The notes: generated from the sequence alone by a model not told the origin. Counted from the stretch's first letter, positions 24,107 through 32,431 are shown. The stretch is DNA of 64,000 nucleotides from Acidobacteriota bacterium (GCA_016716435.1 JADJWI010000008.1:310001-374000), one strand, 5' to 3'. Program-made: numbers and translations.

Positions 24107-26761
24107 ATGGAAATTCTTGAGATAAGAACACTTCGGGGGCCGAATTATTGGAGCGGCTATTGGAAGAAGCTGATCATAATGCGGCTGGACATCGGCGATT
24201 ATGAAGACCGTCCTTCGGACAAGATCGACGGCTTCTATGGCCGGATGAACGAAGTGTTGCCATCGCTCCTGACCCACGGTTGCAGCTATGGCGAAGAGGG
24301 CGGCTTTCTGCGTCGTGTGCAGGAAGGCACGTGGGCAGGGCACATAATCGAGCATATTGCCCTCGAGCTCCAGACGCTTGCCGGAATGGACACCGGCTAC
24401 GGGCGTACCCGCGAGACGGACGAACGGGGCATTTACAACGTCGTTTTCAGCTACCACGAAGAAGAGGTCGGGCGATTTGCCGCGAAGGCAGCGGTTCGGC
24501 TGTTTCTTGGGCTTGCCGAGGGAAGTCCGATCGATGAGATCAAGGCCGAGGTTGCAGAGGCCATACAGCGGATGCGTGAGATCCGCGAAGATGTCCGCTT
24601 CGGGCCTTCGACGGGGTCGTTGGTCGAGGAGGCCGAAAGCCGCGGCATTCCTTACATCAGGCTCAACGACCAATCGCTCGTCCAGCTCGGCTACGGTGTT
24701 CACCAGAAGCGAATTCAGGCGACAACCACCGCCAACACAAACATGATCGCGGTCGATATCGCCGGTAACAAGCACGCGACCAAAACGCTGCTCGGCGATA
24801 TGGGCATTCCCGTGCCGAAGGGCTACCGCATCCGCGAGGAAGAGGAGCTTGAGGCGACATTGGGGCGAGTCGGCTTTCCGGTGGTCATCAAGCCGCTCGA
24901 CGGTAACCACGGCAAAGGTGCAACGGTCGGTGTAACGTCGGTCGAAGAGGCACGAGTTGCCTGGGAGAAGGCGAAAGAGTACTCGCGTTGGGTGATTGTT
25001 GAGAAGCAACTCGTCGGAGCGGACTTTCGAGCACTCGTGGTCAATAACCGCCTGATAGCGGTGGCGAAGCGAGTGCCTGCCCACGTCGTCGGAGACGGCA
25101 AGCAGACCATCCAGGAGCTGATCGACGAAACGAATGCCGACCCTCGACGCGGTTACGGGCACGAGAATGTGCTGACCGAGATCGATGTCGATAGCCAGAC
25201 GATGCGGTGTATCCGGAACGCCGGTTACGAGCTTGAAAGCGTCCTGCCGAAGGGCGAGTTGCTCTATCTCAAAACGACGGCAAATATCTCGACCGGCGGA
25301 ACGGCGATCGACGTAACGGACGAGGTGCATCCGGAGAACGTCTTTCTCTTTGAGCGGATCGCGAGGATCATCGGGCTGGACGTTGCCGGCGTTGACATCA
25401 TTGCGGAGAACGTCAGCGAACCGCTTCATGAAAGCGGTGGAGGCATCATCGAGGTCAACGCCGCACCCGGCTTTCGGATGCACCTTGCTCCAAGCGAGGG
25501 CATTGGCCGCAATGTGGCAGAGCACGTGCTCGATATGCTCTTTCCCGCCGGGGCTCAGAGCCGCATTCCCATCTTTGCCATCACCGGCACGAACGGAAAG
25601 ACGACCACCACCCGCCTGATCGCTCACATCCTGAAAGGCACCGGAAGAACGGTCGGCTTTACGACGACGGACGGTACGTACATCCAGAATCAGCAGATCG
25701 TCCGCGGAGACAACACCGGGCCCGTTTCAGCTCAGCTTGTGCTCAAAGACCCGACCGTTGATGTCGCCGTGCTTGAGACTGCACGCGGCGGTATTATCCG
25801 CTCGGGGCTTGGCTTTGACCATTGCGACATCGGCGTTGTTCTTAATGTTGCCGCCGACCATCTGGGGATGAAGGACGTAAATACGCTTGAGGATCTTGCC
25901 CGGGTGAAATCGGTCATTCCGCGATCGGTCAGCAAGTCGGGGTTTGCCGTGCTCAATGCCGAGGACCCGCTTGTTTACAAGATGAAGGAACTGGTCGATG
26001 GAAAGGTCGTTTGCTTTTCAATGGACGAGAACAACCCGACCATTAAGCGGCGTGCGGAACGCGGACGCGTCTCCTGCGTCTATGAGAATGGCTACGTGAC
26101 CATCCTCAAGGGCAAGTGGAAGGTCCGGGTCGAAAAGGTAACTAACATTCCGTTGACATATGGTGGTAGGGCAGAGTTCATGGTCCAGAACGTGCTGGCG
26201 GCGACTTTGGCGTGCTTTGTCCACGGCGTTTCGATCGAAGACATCCGCGTTGGCCTGACCACATTCAATGCCGGTGCAGCACAGACTCCGGGACGATTGA
26301 ACTTCACCGAGGTTGGCCACGTTACCGTCCTGATGGACTACGCACACAACCCGGCAGGCTTCCAGGGGCTTACGCAGTTCGTCGCAAAGCTGCCGCATAA
26401 ATATCGCACGGTCGTTATGACCACGCCGGGCGACCGTCGGGACGAGGACATCCGCGAGATGGGCGAGATCGCCGGAAATAACTTCGACCGTATCGTCATC
26501 CGTGCCGGAAATTACCTTCGCGGACGTGAGGCCGAGGAGATCGCGACACTCATTCAAGAGGGAATCGCCCGCAGCGAAGGCCAGCCGCAGGTCCGCGTCA
26601 TTCCGGCAGGCCGAGATGCCATCCACCACGCCATTAAGAACGGCCGAAAGGGCGAACTGGTCGTCACGCTCGCCGACGTAGTGCCGGACGACATCGGATA
26701 TGTTCAGGAGATAAGGGACAAGATGCTGGAGGAGCAGGCGGAAAGCGAAGCGGCGAGTTGA
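24107..26761 (+). CDS. cphA: Cyanophycin synthetase
   Basis: This 884-residue enzyme builds cyanophycin from Asp and Arg with ATP. Residues 1-160 are the CphA-specific N-terminal domain (LRGPNYWSGYWKKLI, EHIALELQTLAG). About 215-480 is an ATP-grasp domain (HATKTLLGDMGIPVPKG, VIKPLDGNHGKG). About 488-870 is a Mur-ligase-like domain with P-loop GTNGKTTTTR at about 493 and DYAHNPAGFQGL near 745. Length matches bacterial CphA1. The start has no normal ribosome site because the heptamer array reaches it. The octamer array at 26755 begins at its stop codon. Confidence 0.95.
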   Translation: MEILEIRTLRGPNYWSGYWKKLIIMRLDIGDYEDRPSDKIDGFYGRMNEVLPSLLTHGCSYGEEGGFLRRVQEGTWAGHIIEHIALELQTLAGMDTGYGRTRETDERGIYNVVFSYHEEEVGRFAAKAAVRLFLGLAEGSPIDEIKAEVAEAIQRMREIREDVRFGPSTGSLVEEAESRGIPYIRLNDQSLVQLGYGVHQKRIQATTTANTNMIAVDIAGNKHATKTLLGDMGIPVPKGYRIREEEELEATLGRVGFPVVIKPLDGNHGKGATVGVTSVEEARVAWEKAKEYSRWVIVEKQLVGADFRALVVNNRLIAVAKRVPAHVVGDGKQTIQELIDETNADPRRGYGHENVLTEIDVDSQTMRCIRNAGYELESVLPKGELLYLKTTANISTGGTAIDVTDEVHPENVFLFERIARIIGLDVAGVDIIAENVSEPLHESGGGIIEVNAAPGFRMHLAPSEGIGRNVAEHVLDMLFPAGAQSRIPIFAITGTNGKTTTTRLIAHILKGTGRTVGFTTTDGTYIQNQQIVRGDNTGPVSAQLVLKDPTVDVAVLETARGGIIRSGLGFDHCDIGVVLNVAADHLGMKDVNTLEDLARVKSVIPRSVSKSGFAVLNAEDPLVYKMKELVDGKVVCFSMDENNPTIKRRAERGRVSCVYENGYVTILKGKWKVRVEKVTNIPLTYGGRAEFMVQNVLAATLACFVHGVSIEDIRVGLTTFNAGAAQTPGRLNFTEVGHVTVLMDYAHNPAGFQGLTQFVAKLPHKYRTVVMTTPGDRRDEDIREMGEIAGNNFDRIVIRAGNYLRGREAEEIATLIQEGIARSEGQPQVRVIPAGRDAIHHAIKNGRKGELVVTLADVVPDDIGYVQEIRDKMLEEQAESEAAS

Positions 26762-26820
26762 GAGTTGCGGAGTTGCAGAGTTACGGAGTTGCAGAGTTTC
26801 AGAGTTATAGAGTTGCGGGG
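26755..26820. repeat. Octamer array (GAGTTGCN type) after cphA
   Basis: About eight degenerate period-8 units (GAGTTGCG, GAGTTGCA, GAGTTACG, GAGTTTCA, GAGTTATA) starting on the cphA stop codon. A related inverted pair lies between tsf and pyrH (57713-57794). Confidence 0.8.
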
Positions 26821-26853
26821 TAGCGTAGGGCTCTCCACTGCTTGTCTTTGATC

Positions 26854-27771
26854 TCACCCGTAAATATCTACCACCATCAGATCGTTGCTGCCTGTTATAT
26901 GGCCGCGGTACATGCCTTCGGAGTTGAAGGGAAGGGTGACGTTGCCGTGGGTATCGACGGCAATGAGGCCGCCTTCGCCGCTTATTTCGGTTAGGCGTTC
27001 GATGGTTTCGCGGGCGGCGTCCTCGAGCGAAATCTCTTTGTAACGCATTCTCGCTGATACGTCGTAGGCGGAAACGCCGAGCATAAAATACTCGCCATGG
27101 CCGGTGCAGGAGACGGCACAGAGGTCGTCGGCATACGTCCCGGCTCCGATCAGCGGCGTGTCTCCAATGCGGCCAAACTTCTTGTTCGTCATGCCGCCGG
27201 TCGAGGTCGCAGCTGCCAGAAAGCCGTTCGAATCACACGCGACGGCCCCGACGGTGCCCTTTGGTGTCCCGGCGTGGTCGAGCTGGACGCGTCCATCGGC
27301 GATGGCGTCCTGCAACTGCAGCCAGCGATGCTCGGTAAAGAAATACTCGTCCGGAGCGGTCTCAACGCCCATTTCCGCCGCGAACTGGTTAGCACCCTCG
27401 CCGGCAAGCAAGATGTGCTCGGTGTTTTCCATCACCTTTCTGGCAAGCCTGATCGGGTTCTTGATGTTCCTCACAAAAGCGACCGCACCTGCACTTAGAC
27501 CCTTGCCGTCCATGATCGCCGCGTCCATTTCGTTCTTGCCTTCGCTTGTGAAAACAGCACCGCGACCGGAATTGAACAGCGGGAAATCCTCCAGCGAGAC
27601 GACCGCCGCCTCGACCGCATCCAGCGACGGCCCGCCCTTCTCAAGCACCGCCCAGCCCGCCTTCAACGCCGCTTCCAGCCCGCTGCGGTATTCCCGCTCA
27701 AGCTCCCCGGTCATCTGCGAACGCAATATCGTCCCCGCCCCGCCGTGTATTGCCAATGCGATCTTTGCCAT
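26854..27771 (-). CDS. iaaA: Isoaspartyl peptidase / plant-type L-asparaginase
   Basis: This 305-residue Ntn hydrolase cleaves isoaspartyl dipeptides, including the beta-Asp-Arg released by cyanophycinase. It starts with IALAIHGGAGTI, contains NSGRGAVFTSEGKNEMDAAIMDG (about 67-89), and by family analogy should self-process between Gly172 and Thr173 in PKGTVGAVACD. STGGMTNKKFGRIGDTPLIGAGTYA follows. There is no signal peptide, consistent with a cytosolic role. It faces cphA tail to tail, and this context supports a dipeptidase role in cyanophycin breakdown over asparagine use. Confidence 0.92.
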   Translation of the reverse strand: MAKIALAIHGGAGTILRSQMTGELEREYRSGLEAALKAGWAVLEKGGPSLDAVEAAVVSLEDFPLFNSGRGAVFTSEGKNEMDAAIMDGKGLSAGAVAFVRNIKNPIRLARKVMENTEHILLAGEGANQFAAEMGVETAPDEYFFTEHRWLQLQDAIADGRVQLDHAGTPKGTVGAVACDSNGFLAAATSTGGMTNKKFGRIGDTPLIGAGTYADDLCAVSCTGHGEYFMLGVSAYDVSARMRYKEISLEDAARETIERLTEISGEGGLIAVDTHGNVTLPFNSEGMYRGHITGSNDLMVVDIYG

Positions 27772-27795
27772 AGCCCAAATCTACCACATGGCCTT

Positions 27796-27937
27796 CAATC
27801 AAACATCAATACCTGTTTAGAAGTGTTTAGATGTTTGAGGTGTTTATGTTTCAAACACCCTCAAACACCTTTTAATGTTTGATTGAACTTTCAAATCTCA
27901 AACACCTTCAAACACCTTTTAATGTTTGATTGAACTT
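27796..27937. repeat. CAAACACC repeat cluster
   Basis: Two direct copies of a 40-base unit (27849-27888 and 27896-27935; core TCAAACACC twice, then TTTTAATGTTTGATTGAAC) plus a degenerate inverted half at 27796-27848. The family recurs at 28845-28920, 29120-29207 and 31708-31736. Confidence 0.8.
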
Positions 27938-27948
27938 TAGGGGTTCTT

Positions 27949-27990
27949 TGGGCTCCGCCCTCCGGTGTGCGGAAAGGCTCGGCCTTTCCG
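27949..27990. repeat. REP-like hairpin, left flank of the second transposase
   Basis: About 41 bases from GGGCTCCGCCC to GCCTTTCCG, with the internal hairpin CGGAAAGGC/GCCTTTCCG. A nearly identical inverted copy lies at 28600-28641. Confidence 0.8.
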
Positions 27991-28013
27991 GACGGTGGCT
28001 TAAAACTCTTGGG

Positions 28014-28568
28014 CTACGCCCGGTCCCTGTGCCAATGGAGGTGCTTGATATCAACTTCGAGAGGCTCATCTTCTAATAGGCTCTGATTCGCCCTATAGCG
28101 AAAGCTAGAGAACGCATATTCAGGCGGAGTTTCGGCCATACCTTCTTCGACCGGATTGAAATGAATGTAGTTTGCTTTCTCGATAGCCTTTGATTCGCTG
28201 GTGATAATGAACGTATTCGAATGATGCTGCCAAAGTGAGTATTTATACTCCCGCGACCCTTCGTCTTTTCGAAGCTTGTCCAGCGAACTTTGGTGGCCAT
28301 TCTCTTTTAGGTGATTGATGATACGCCTTGCCGAAATGCCGTTGAGATAACGCAGCACATCGGACGGCTTTCGTGAGCTATCAGTGATCATGTGATAGTG
28401 GTCGGCCATTATCACGTAAGCGAATATCATGATGCCTGCCGAACTCCGTGCCTCATCAAATGCATTGGCCAAGATGCGTCGCATCGCTTCCGTACGGAAA
28501 ACAGGAAGCCGGTCCTTTGTTACTGAAGTGAGGAAATATAGCGGTGAGTCACTCGATATCAGAGGCAT
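28014..28568 (-). CDS. Second REP-associated transposase (Y1/IS200-like family)
   Basis: This 184-residue protein is counted from the ATG at 28568. The frame is open to 28724, but that extension translates REP sequence. ADHYHMI gives the HUH pair His57 and His59, and YIHFNPVEEGMAETPPEYAFSSFRY is the usual C-terminal motif of this transposase group. The segment that normally carries the catalytic tyrosine reads LNGISARRI, so the tyrosine seems absent or shifted (Tyr74 is nearby) and activity is uncertain. It is flanked by inverted 40-base REP-like hairpins, different in sequence from those of the transposase at 1928. Confidence 0.8.
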   Translation of the reverse strand: MPLISSDSPLYFLTSVTKDRLPVFRTEAMRRILANAFDEARSSAGIMIFAYVIMADHYHMITDSSRKPSDVLRYLNGISARRIINHLKENGHQSSLDKLRKDEGSREYKYSLWQHHSNTFIITSESKAIEKANYIHFNPVEEGMAETPPEYAFSSFRYRANQSLLEDEPLEVDIKHLHWHRDRA

Positions 28569-28599
28569 AGCCTCAAAGAATAAGTGGAAGCTAAACGGA

Positions 28600-28690
28600 A
28601 AGGCAAGCCTTTCCGCACACCGGAGGGCGTAGCCCAAGAAGCCGGAACCTGAAGTGCCAGCGTTTCCGCAAGCCGGAGGGCATAGCCCAT
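28600..28690. repeat. REP-like hairpins, right flank of the second transposase
   Basis: 28600-28641 is the inverted copy of 27949-27990. A shorter related unit (TTTCCGCAAGCCGGAGGGC...) follows at about 28667-28690. Confidence 0.75.
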
Positions 28691-28844
28691 CGAGAGTAGA
28701 TCCATTTCGTAGAAATAGATACACCTCTCCCTTTCCTTACTTCCTAAGTAAAGAATGTTGTTTGTTAAGTTGACGTAAGAATACCGCGGTGTTGCATCTG
28801 TTGTCAAGTGTATTATCTACGCAATGCGAAACTCTAAACTTCAA

Positions 28845-28920
28845 TCAAACATTTTAGGGTGTTTGAAGGTGTTTGAAACTTACGAATTTCAAACACCCCC
28901 AAACACCTTTTAAGGTTTGA
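28845..28920. repeat. Long CAAACACC palindrome, copy 1
   Basis: A 76-base near-perfect inverted repeat: TCAAAC...GGGTGTTTGAAGGTGTTTGAAA on the left mirrors TTTCAAACACC...GTTTGA on the right around ACTTACGAA. Transcripts would fold into one long hairpin. Confidence 0.85.
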
Positions 28921-28949
28921 TAGAAGGGAAATGCGGAAGCCCTGTTTTC

Positions 28950-29115
28950 GCGGCTTGCCGCTCTATTTGCGGAAAGGCTGTGCCGTTCCGACGGCTCCCC
29001 CACAACTTGCGGCTATGCCGCCGCGTTGGCAACTCAATGATGGGCGGCACAGCCGCATACAATTGTTACATCGCACGGAAAAGTAAACTTTTCCGCAAAT
29101 AGAGCGGCAAGCCGC
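28950..29115. mobile_element. MITE-like element with 26-bp perfect terminal inverted repeats
   Basis: 28950-28975 is the exact reverse complement of 29090-29115 (26 of 26). Inside, GGCTGTGCC (28976-28984) pairs with GGCACAGCC (29046-29054). There is no gene inside (114 bases between the arms). The core GCGGAAAGGCT matches the REP-like flanks of the transposase at 28014, which could act on it. Long CAAACACC palindromes flank it on both sides. Confidence 0.7.
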
Positions 29116-29119
29116 ACGA

Positions 29120-29207
29120 CTCTAATCAAACATTTTAGGGTGTTTGAAGGTGTTTGAAACTTACGAATTTCAAACACCCTCAAACACCTTTTAAGGTTTG
29201 ATTAGAG
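29120..29207. repeat. Long CAAACACC palindrome, copy 2
   Basis: CTCTAATCAAAC (29120-29131) mirrors GTTTGATTAGAG (29196-29207), with the same inner arms as the copy at 28845. It overlaps the last codons and stop of the copper ATPase gene, so it probably also shapes that mRNA's 3' end. Confidence 0.85.
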
Positions 29208-31634
29208 CTTTTGGCTGCGGAGGCGGAGGGCGTTGGCGATGACGGAGACGGAGCTGAACGTCATTGCGGCACTGGCGATCATCGGCGAGAGCAGGACGCC
29301 GAAGACCGGGAAGAGCACGCCGGCGGCGATGGGCACTCCGAGCACGTTGTAGGCGAATGCGAAGAAGAGATTTTGGCGGATGTTCTTCATCGTGTTCAGG
29401 CTGAGGTTTCGTGCTTTCAGTATGCCATCGAGGTCCGGGCGGAGCAGCGTAATGTCAGAAGATTCGATGGCGACGTCTGTCCCGCTGGCGAACGCGATCC
29501 CGACGTCAGCCTGTGCCAGGGCCGGAGCGTCGTTGACGCCATCGCCGGCCATCGCCACACGCTTGCCCATCGCCTGCAGTTCCTTTACCTTCGCAGCTTT
29601 GTCCTGCGGCATGACCTCCGAGTAAGCATGAAGTATCCCGAGTTCGGACGCTACCCTGTTGGAGGTCAGCTGGCTGTCTCCGGTCATCATCCATACGTCT
29701 AATCCACTCGCCTTTAGATTCCGAACCGCTTCAACGGCACCTGGCTTTAAGGCGTCTGCGATTCCGATCAAGCCGACGATACGCCGGTCCACGACGACCG
29801 AAACCACAGTCTGCCCTTTTCGTTGCAACTCTTCTGTTTCCGGAGCCATTTTCGGAAACATTGCATAGTTCCCGATGATAACTTCATGTCCTTCGACGAT
29901 GCCCTTGACACCCGCTCCTGTGACCGACTCAAACCCTTCCACTTTCGAGACCACGATGTTTCGCGATTCGGCTTCCCGCAAAACTGCGGATGCTAATGGA
30001 TGTTCGCTATGGATTTCCAAAGAGGCCGCCAGCCGGAGAATGTCATCGTCTGAAAGAACCCCGTCGCTATCGCTCGCGGTACTAAGGTTCACCACGTTCT
30101 GGACAGTCGGTTTGCCTTCGGTCAGCGTTCCTGTTTTGTCGACAACAATGGTGTCAACTGATTCGAGGAGTTCGAGGGCTTCGGCTTTTTTGATGAGGAC
30201 GCCGTTCTTTGCACCGACTCCGGTCCCGACCATTATGGACATCGGGGTTGCGAGGCCGAGGGCACACGGACAGGCGATTATCAGCACCGAAACTGCCGCG
30301 ACGATCGCATAAGCCAGGCTGCCGAAGATGAACCAGACGCCGAACGCTACGACAGCGACGAGAATCACAGCCGGAACGAAATACGCCGAGACGACATCGG
30401 CCAGACGCTGGATCGGAGCACGCGAACGCTGTGCTTCGCCGACCATTTTAACGATCTGTGCGAGCAGGGTCTCTTTGCCGACCCTTTCGGCACGCATTGT
30501 GAATGAGCGGCTGCCGTTGATCGTTCCGCCGATCACCTTGGCACCTGCTTGTTTGGTTACGGGCATCGATTCGCCGGTGACCATTGATTCATCTATAGAG
30601 GTCTCGCCTTCGATGATCTCGCCATCGGTCGGCACCTTTTCGTTGGCCTTTACGCGGAGCGTCTGGCCTGCCTCAACGTGACGGAGATCGACCGTTTCCT
30701 CGGAGCCATCGGGAAAGATCACAGTGGCCGTTTCAGGTGCGAGCCGGAGCAGTTCCTTGATTGCTGAGGACGTTTGCGAACGAGCTTTGAGTTCTAACAC
30801 CTGACCCAGCAAAACAAGCGTTGTTATGACGGCTGCGGCTTCGAAATAAGCCGGAATGATGCCGGAATGTGCGTCCCGCATTGAGTCGGGAAAGAGCTGC
30901 GGGGCGAATAGAGCGGCGAGGCTGTAGATCATCGCCGAGCCGGTTCCGATGGCGATCAGCGTGAACATATTCGGGCTCGCATTCTTGACCGAAGCCCAGC
31001 CGCGTTGGAAGAAAGGCCAGCCGCCCCAAAACACGACCGGCACCGCCAGTGCGAACTGTATCCAGATTGAAACCGACGGTGAGACCAGCGAATGGAACGC
31101 CGGGAACATCTCACCCATCGCAAGTACGAACACCGGAAGCGTCAAAACGGCGGAGATCAGGAACCGCCGCTTCATATCAATGAACTCAGGGTCGGGCTGG
31201 TCGTCAAGGCTGATCTCCATCGGCTCAAGTGCCATTCCGCAGATCGGACACGAACCAGGGCCGATCTGAACGATCTCCGGGTGCATCGGGCAGGTGTATT
31301 CAACCGCATCCGAAGCGGATTGCGGATTCCAGATTCCAGATTCCAGATTGCCCGCTTCGCTACTTTGCGATGTCTCGTCCGCGTGATGTGCCTCAATTTG
31401 GAATTTGGAATCTGGAATCGCCTTCAAATACTTCTCGGGATCGGCGGCGAACTTGACCTTGCAGCCGGGATTGCAGAAGTAGTAGGTCGTGCCCTCGTGC
31501 TCGTAGCTCGCGGCAGCGGTCTCGGGCATTACCATCATCTTGCAGACCGGGTCGATGTGCGGTTCTGCAATGGCTTCAGCAGGCTTCCTGCCTAGCTGTA
31601 CAAGATTCGCCGGTTTCTGTTCATTGTTTTCCAT
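29202..31634 (-). CDS. Copper-type P1B ATPase with YHS and heavy-metal-binding domains
   Basis: This 810-residue inner-membrane exporter probably pumps Cu(I). I use ATG 31634 because AGAGGA lies seven bases upstream; the TTG at 31652 falls inside that site. Domains: YHS at about 27-71 (DPVCKMMV, FCNPGCKVKF), a heavy-metal-binding domain at about 112-137 (YTCPMHPEI, CPICGM), TGES at 353-356, the metal-selecting CPC at 455-457 and DKTGT with Asp499. Residues 72-108 are an insertion encoded by an inverted pair of heptamer arrays. The MerR gene upstream in the same direction is its likely regulator. Confidence 0.93.
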   Translation of the reverse strand: MENNEQKPANLVQLGRKPAEAIAEPHIDPVCKMMVMPETAAASYEHEGTTYYFCNPGCKVKFAADPEKYLKAIPDSKFQIEAHHADETSQSSEAGNLESGIWNPQSASDAVEYTCPMHPEIVQIGPGSCPICGMALEPMEISLDDQPDPEFIDMKRRFLISAVLTLPVFVLAMGEMFPAFHSLVSPSVSIWIQFALAVPVVFWGGWPFFQRGWASVKNASPNMFTLIAIGTGSAMIYSLAALFAPQLFPDSMRDAHSGIIPAYFEAAAVITTLVLLGQVLELKARSQTSSAIKELLRLAPETATVIFPDGSEETVDLRHVEAGQTLRVKANEKVPTDGEIIEGETSIDESMVTGESMPVTKQAGAKVIGGTINGSRSFTMRAERVGKETLLAQIVKMVGEAQRSRAPIQRLADVVSAYFVPAVILVAVVAFGVWFIFGSLAYAIVAAVSVLIIACPCALGLATPMSIMVGTGVGAKNGVLIKKAEALELLESVDTIVVDKTGTLTEGKPTVQNVVNLSTASDSDGVLSDDDILRLAASLEIHSEHPLASAVLREAESRNIVVSKVEGFESVTGAGVKGIVEGHEVIIGNYAMFPKMAPETEELQRKGQTVVSVVVDRRIVGLIGIADALKPGAVEAVRNLKASGLDVWMMTGDSQLTSNRVASELGILHAYSEVMPQDKAAKVKELQAMGKRVAMAGDGVNDAPALAQADVGIAFASGTDVAIESSDITLLRPDLDGILKARNLSLNTMKNIRQNLFFAFAYNVLGVPIAAGVLFPVFGVLLSPMIASAAMTFSSVSVIANALRLRSQKL
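31325..31349. repeat. Heptamer array in the ATPase gene, left arm
   Basis: GATTCCA units, same family and orientation as the array at 23571. In frame on the minus strand it encodes NLESGIWNP. Confidence 0.85.
31394..31419. repeat. Heptamer array in the ATPase gene, right arm
   Basis: TTTGGAA/TCTGGAA units, inverted relative to 31325-31349. In frame on the minus strand it encodes IPDSKFQI. Confidence 0.85.
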
Positions 31635-31707
31635 TTTTGCGTCCTCTTTCAATTAACCACTTCCAACTAACCAATTAAGCTTAAACATCCGAAACATCTA
31701 AACAGCT

Positions 31708-31736
31708 TCAAACACCCTTTGCCCTTTGATTGAGTT
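31708..31736. repeat. Degenerate CAAACACC half-repeat
   Basis: TTCAAACACCC...CCCTTTGATTGAG between the MerR and ATPase genes. It is a partial copy of the family at 27849. It lies 13 bases downstream of the MerR stop. Confidence 0.55.
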
Positions 31737-31748
31737 TCTAAGTTCATT

Positions 31749-32198
31749 CTACAACCTGTCAGTTGGTGTCAGGTCAAGCGGCTGATCCGAAGCCCCGGCA
31801 AAGCTCTCGATCAGCCGGCAGACAGAGTGGCCGTCAGGCTCGGCATCTTCCATTCCCGACCACATCTCGGCGGCCTGTTCAAGCCGTTTCTGCAGCCTTT
31901 TCAATTCGCGGATCGCCTCGCGATTCTCTCGTATCCGGCGTTCAACTAACTCACGGACCATCGGGCAGGGCGTGTCGCCATCCTCGGCATGCGAGAGTAT
32001 CTGCTCGATCTCGCCGAGTGTGAACCCGAGATTTTTTGCACTATTGATGAATTTTAGACGCTCTTTATCGCTCTGTTTATAGAGCTTGTAACCGTTGCGA
32101 AGGTCTCGGGACGGCTTGAGCAATCCGATCCGCGTGTAATAGCGGACGGTGAAAATGGGAAGGCCGGTTCGTTTTGCCAGGACCGAAGCGGTCAGCAT
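31749..32198 (-). CDS. MerR-family metal-responsive regulator
   Basis: This 149-residue regulator starts at ATG 32198 with AAAGGAG upstream; the open frame to 32381 has no such support. The winged helix-turn-helix is MLTASVLAKRTGLPIFTVRYYTRIGLL, followed by the dimer helix NLGFTLGEIEQIL. Cys78 in GDTPCPMVRELV sits where MerR-type proteins have the first metal ligand, and Cys127 is a second candidate. It precedes the P1B ATPase gene in the same direction, so a copper or similar metal is the likely signal. The exact metal cannot be read from the sequence. Confidence 0.88.
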   Translation of the reverse strand: MLTASVLAKRTGLPIFTVRYYTRIGLLKPSRDLRNGYKLYKQSDKERLKFINSAKNLGFTLGEIEQILSHAEDGDTPCPMVRELVERRIRENREAIRELKRLQKRLEQAAEMWSGMEDAEPDGHSVCRLIESFAGASDQPLDLTPTDRL

Positions 32199-32263
32199 AT
32201 TTGTCTCCTTTCTGATGGCACTGTAGGGCAAGTGTAACACCGAAGGGAAGCGTTTTATGGAAT

Positions 32264-32291
32264 TTGTCGGCATATGATGGTGTATTATATT
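32264..32291 (+). promoter_or_regulatory. Possible promoter of the riboswitch/CAP gene
   Basis: TTGTCG (32264-32269) and TATATT (32286-32291) with a 16-base spacer, about 45 bases ahead of the riboswitch core. It is divergent from the MerR gene. Confidence 0.35.
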
Positions 32292-32337
32292 AGGCGGTTG
32301 GTGTGCCAAGTTTGTAGCCCCCCGAACCAGCCTAAAC

Positions 32338-32420
32338 CAAACCGAAAAGGCAACTGCCGCGTGAAAATGCGGCGGACGCAAAGCTAGGGAACTTCATCGT
32401 AAGTCAGCCCGGCTGCCGAA
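32338..32420 (+). ncRNA. Cyclic-di-GMP-I (GEMM) riboswitch
   Basis: The core follows the GEMM-I plan: AAAAGGCAAC, stem CTGCCGC/GCGGCGG (32354-32360 with 32369-32375) with an A-rich loop, the invariant GGACGCAAAGC, a second arm GGG-ACTT/AAGT-CCC, and GGCTGCCG closing with GGC (32349-32351). In my alignment to the V. cholerae Vc2 aptamer, the base equal to G20 is G, which favours c-di-GMP over cGAMP. It is followed by the secreted CAP protein gene. Loss of GAGG access at 32423-32426 or the weak stem AGGTA/TACCT with a T-run at 32424-32454 could be the switch. Confidence 0.88.
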
Positions 32421-32431
32421 GTGAGGTAGAT

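Noticed and set aside
24098..25627. A 509-codon open frame on the minus strand inside cphA
   Set aside because: It is exactly antisense to the clear cyanophycin synthetase, has no recognisable domain and arises from the skewed codon use of the real gene.
26755..26820. CRISPR-like short repeats
   Set aside because: The units are 8 bases, degenerate and without spacers; no cas genes are near. The same applies to the heptamer arrays.
32338..32420. A cGAMP-specific (GEMM-Ib) riboswitch
   Set aside because: The base aligned with Vc2 G20 appears to be G, which favours c-di-GMP. The alignment was made by eye, so this is a preference and not proof.
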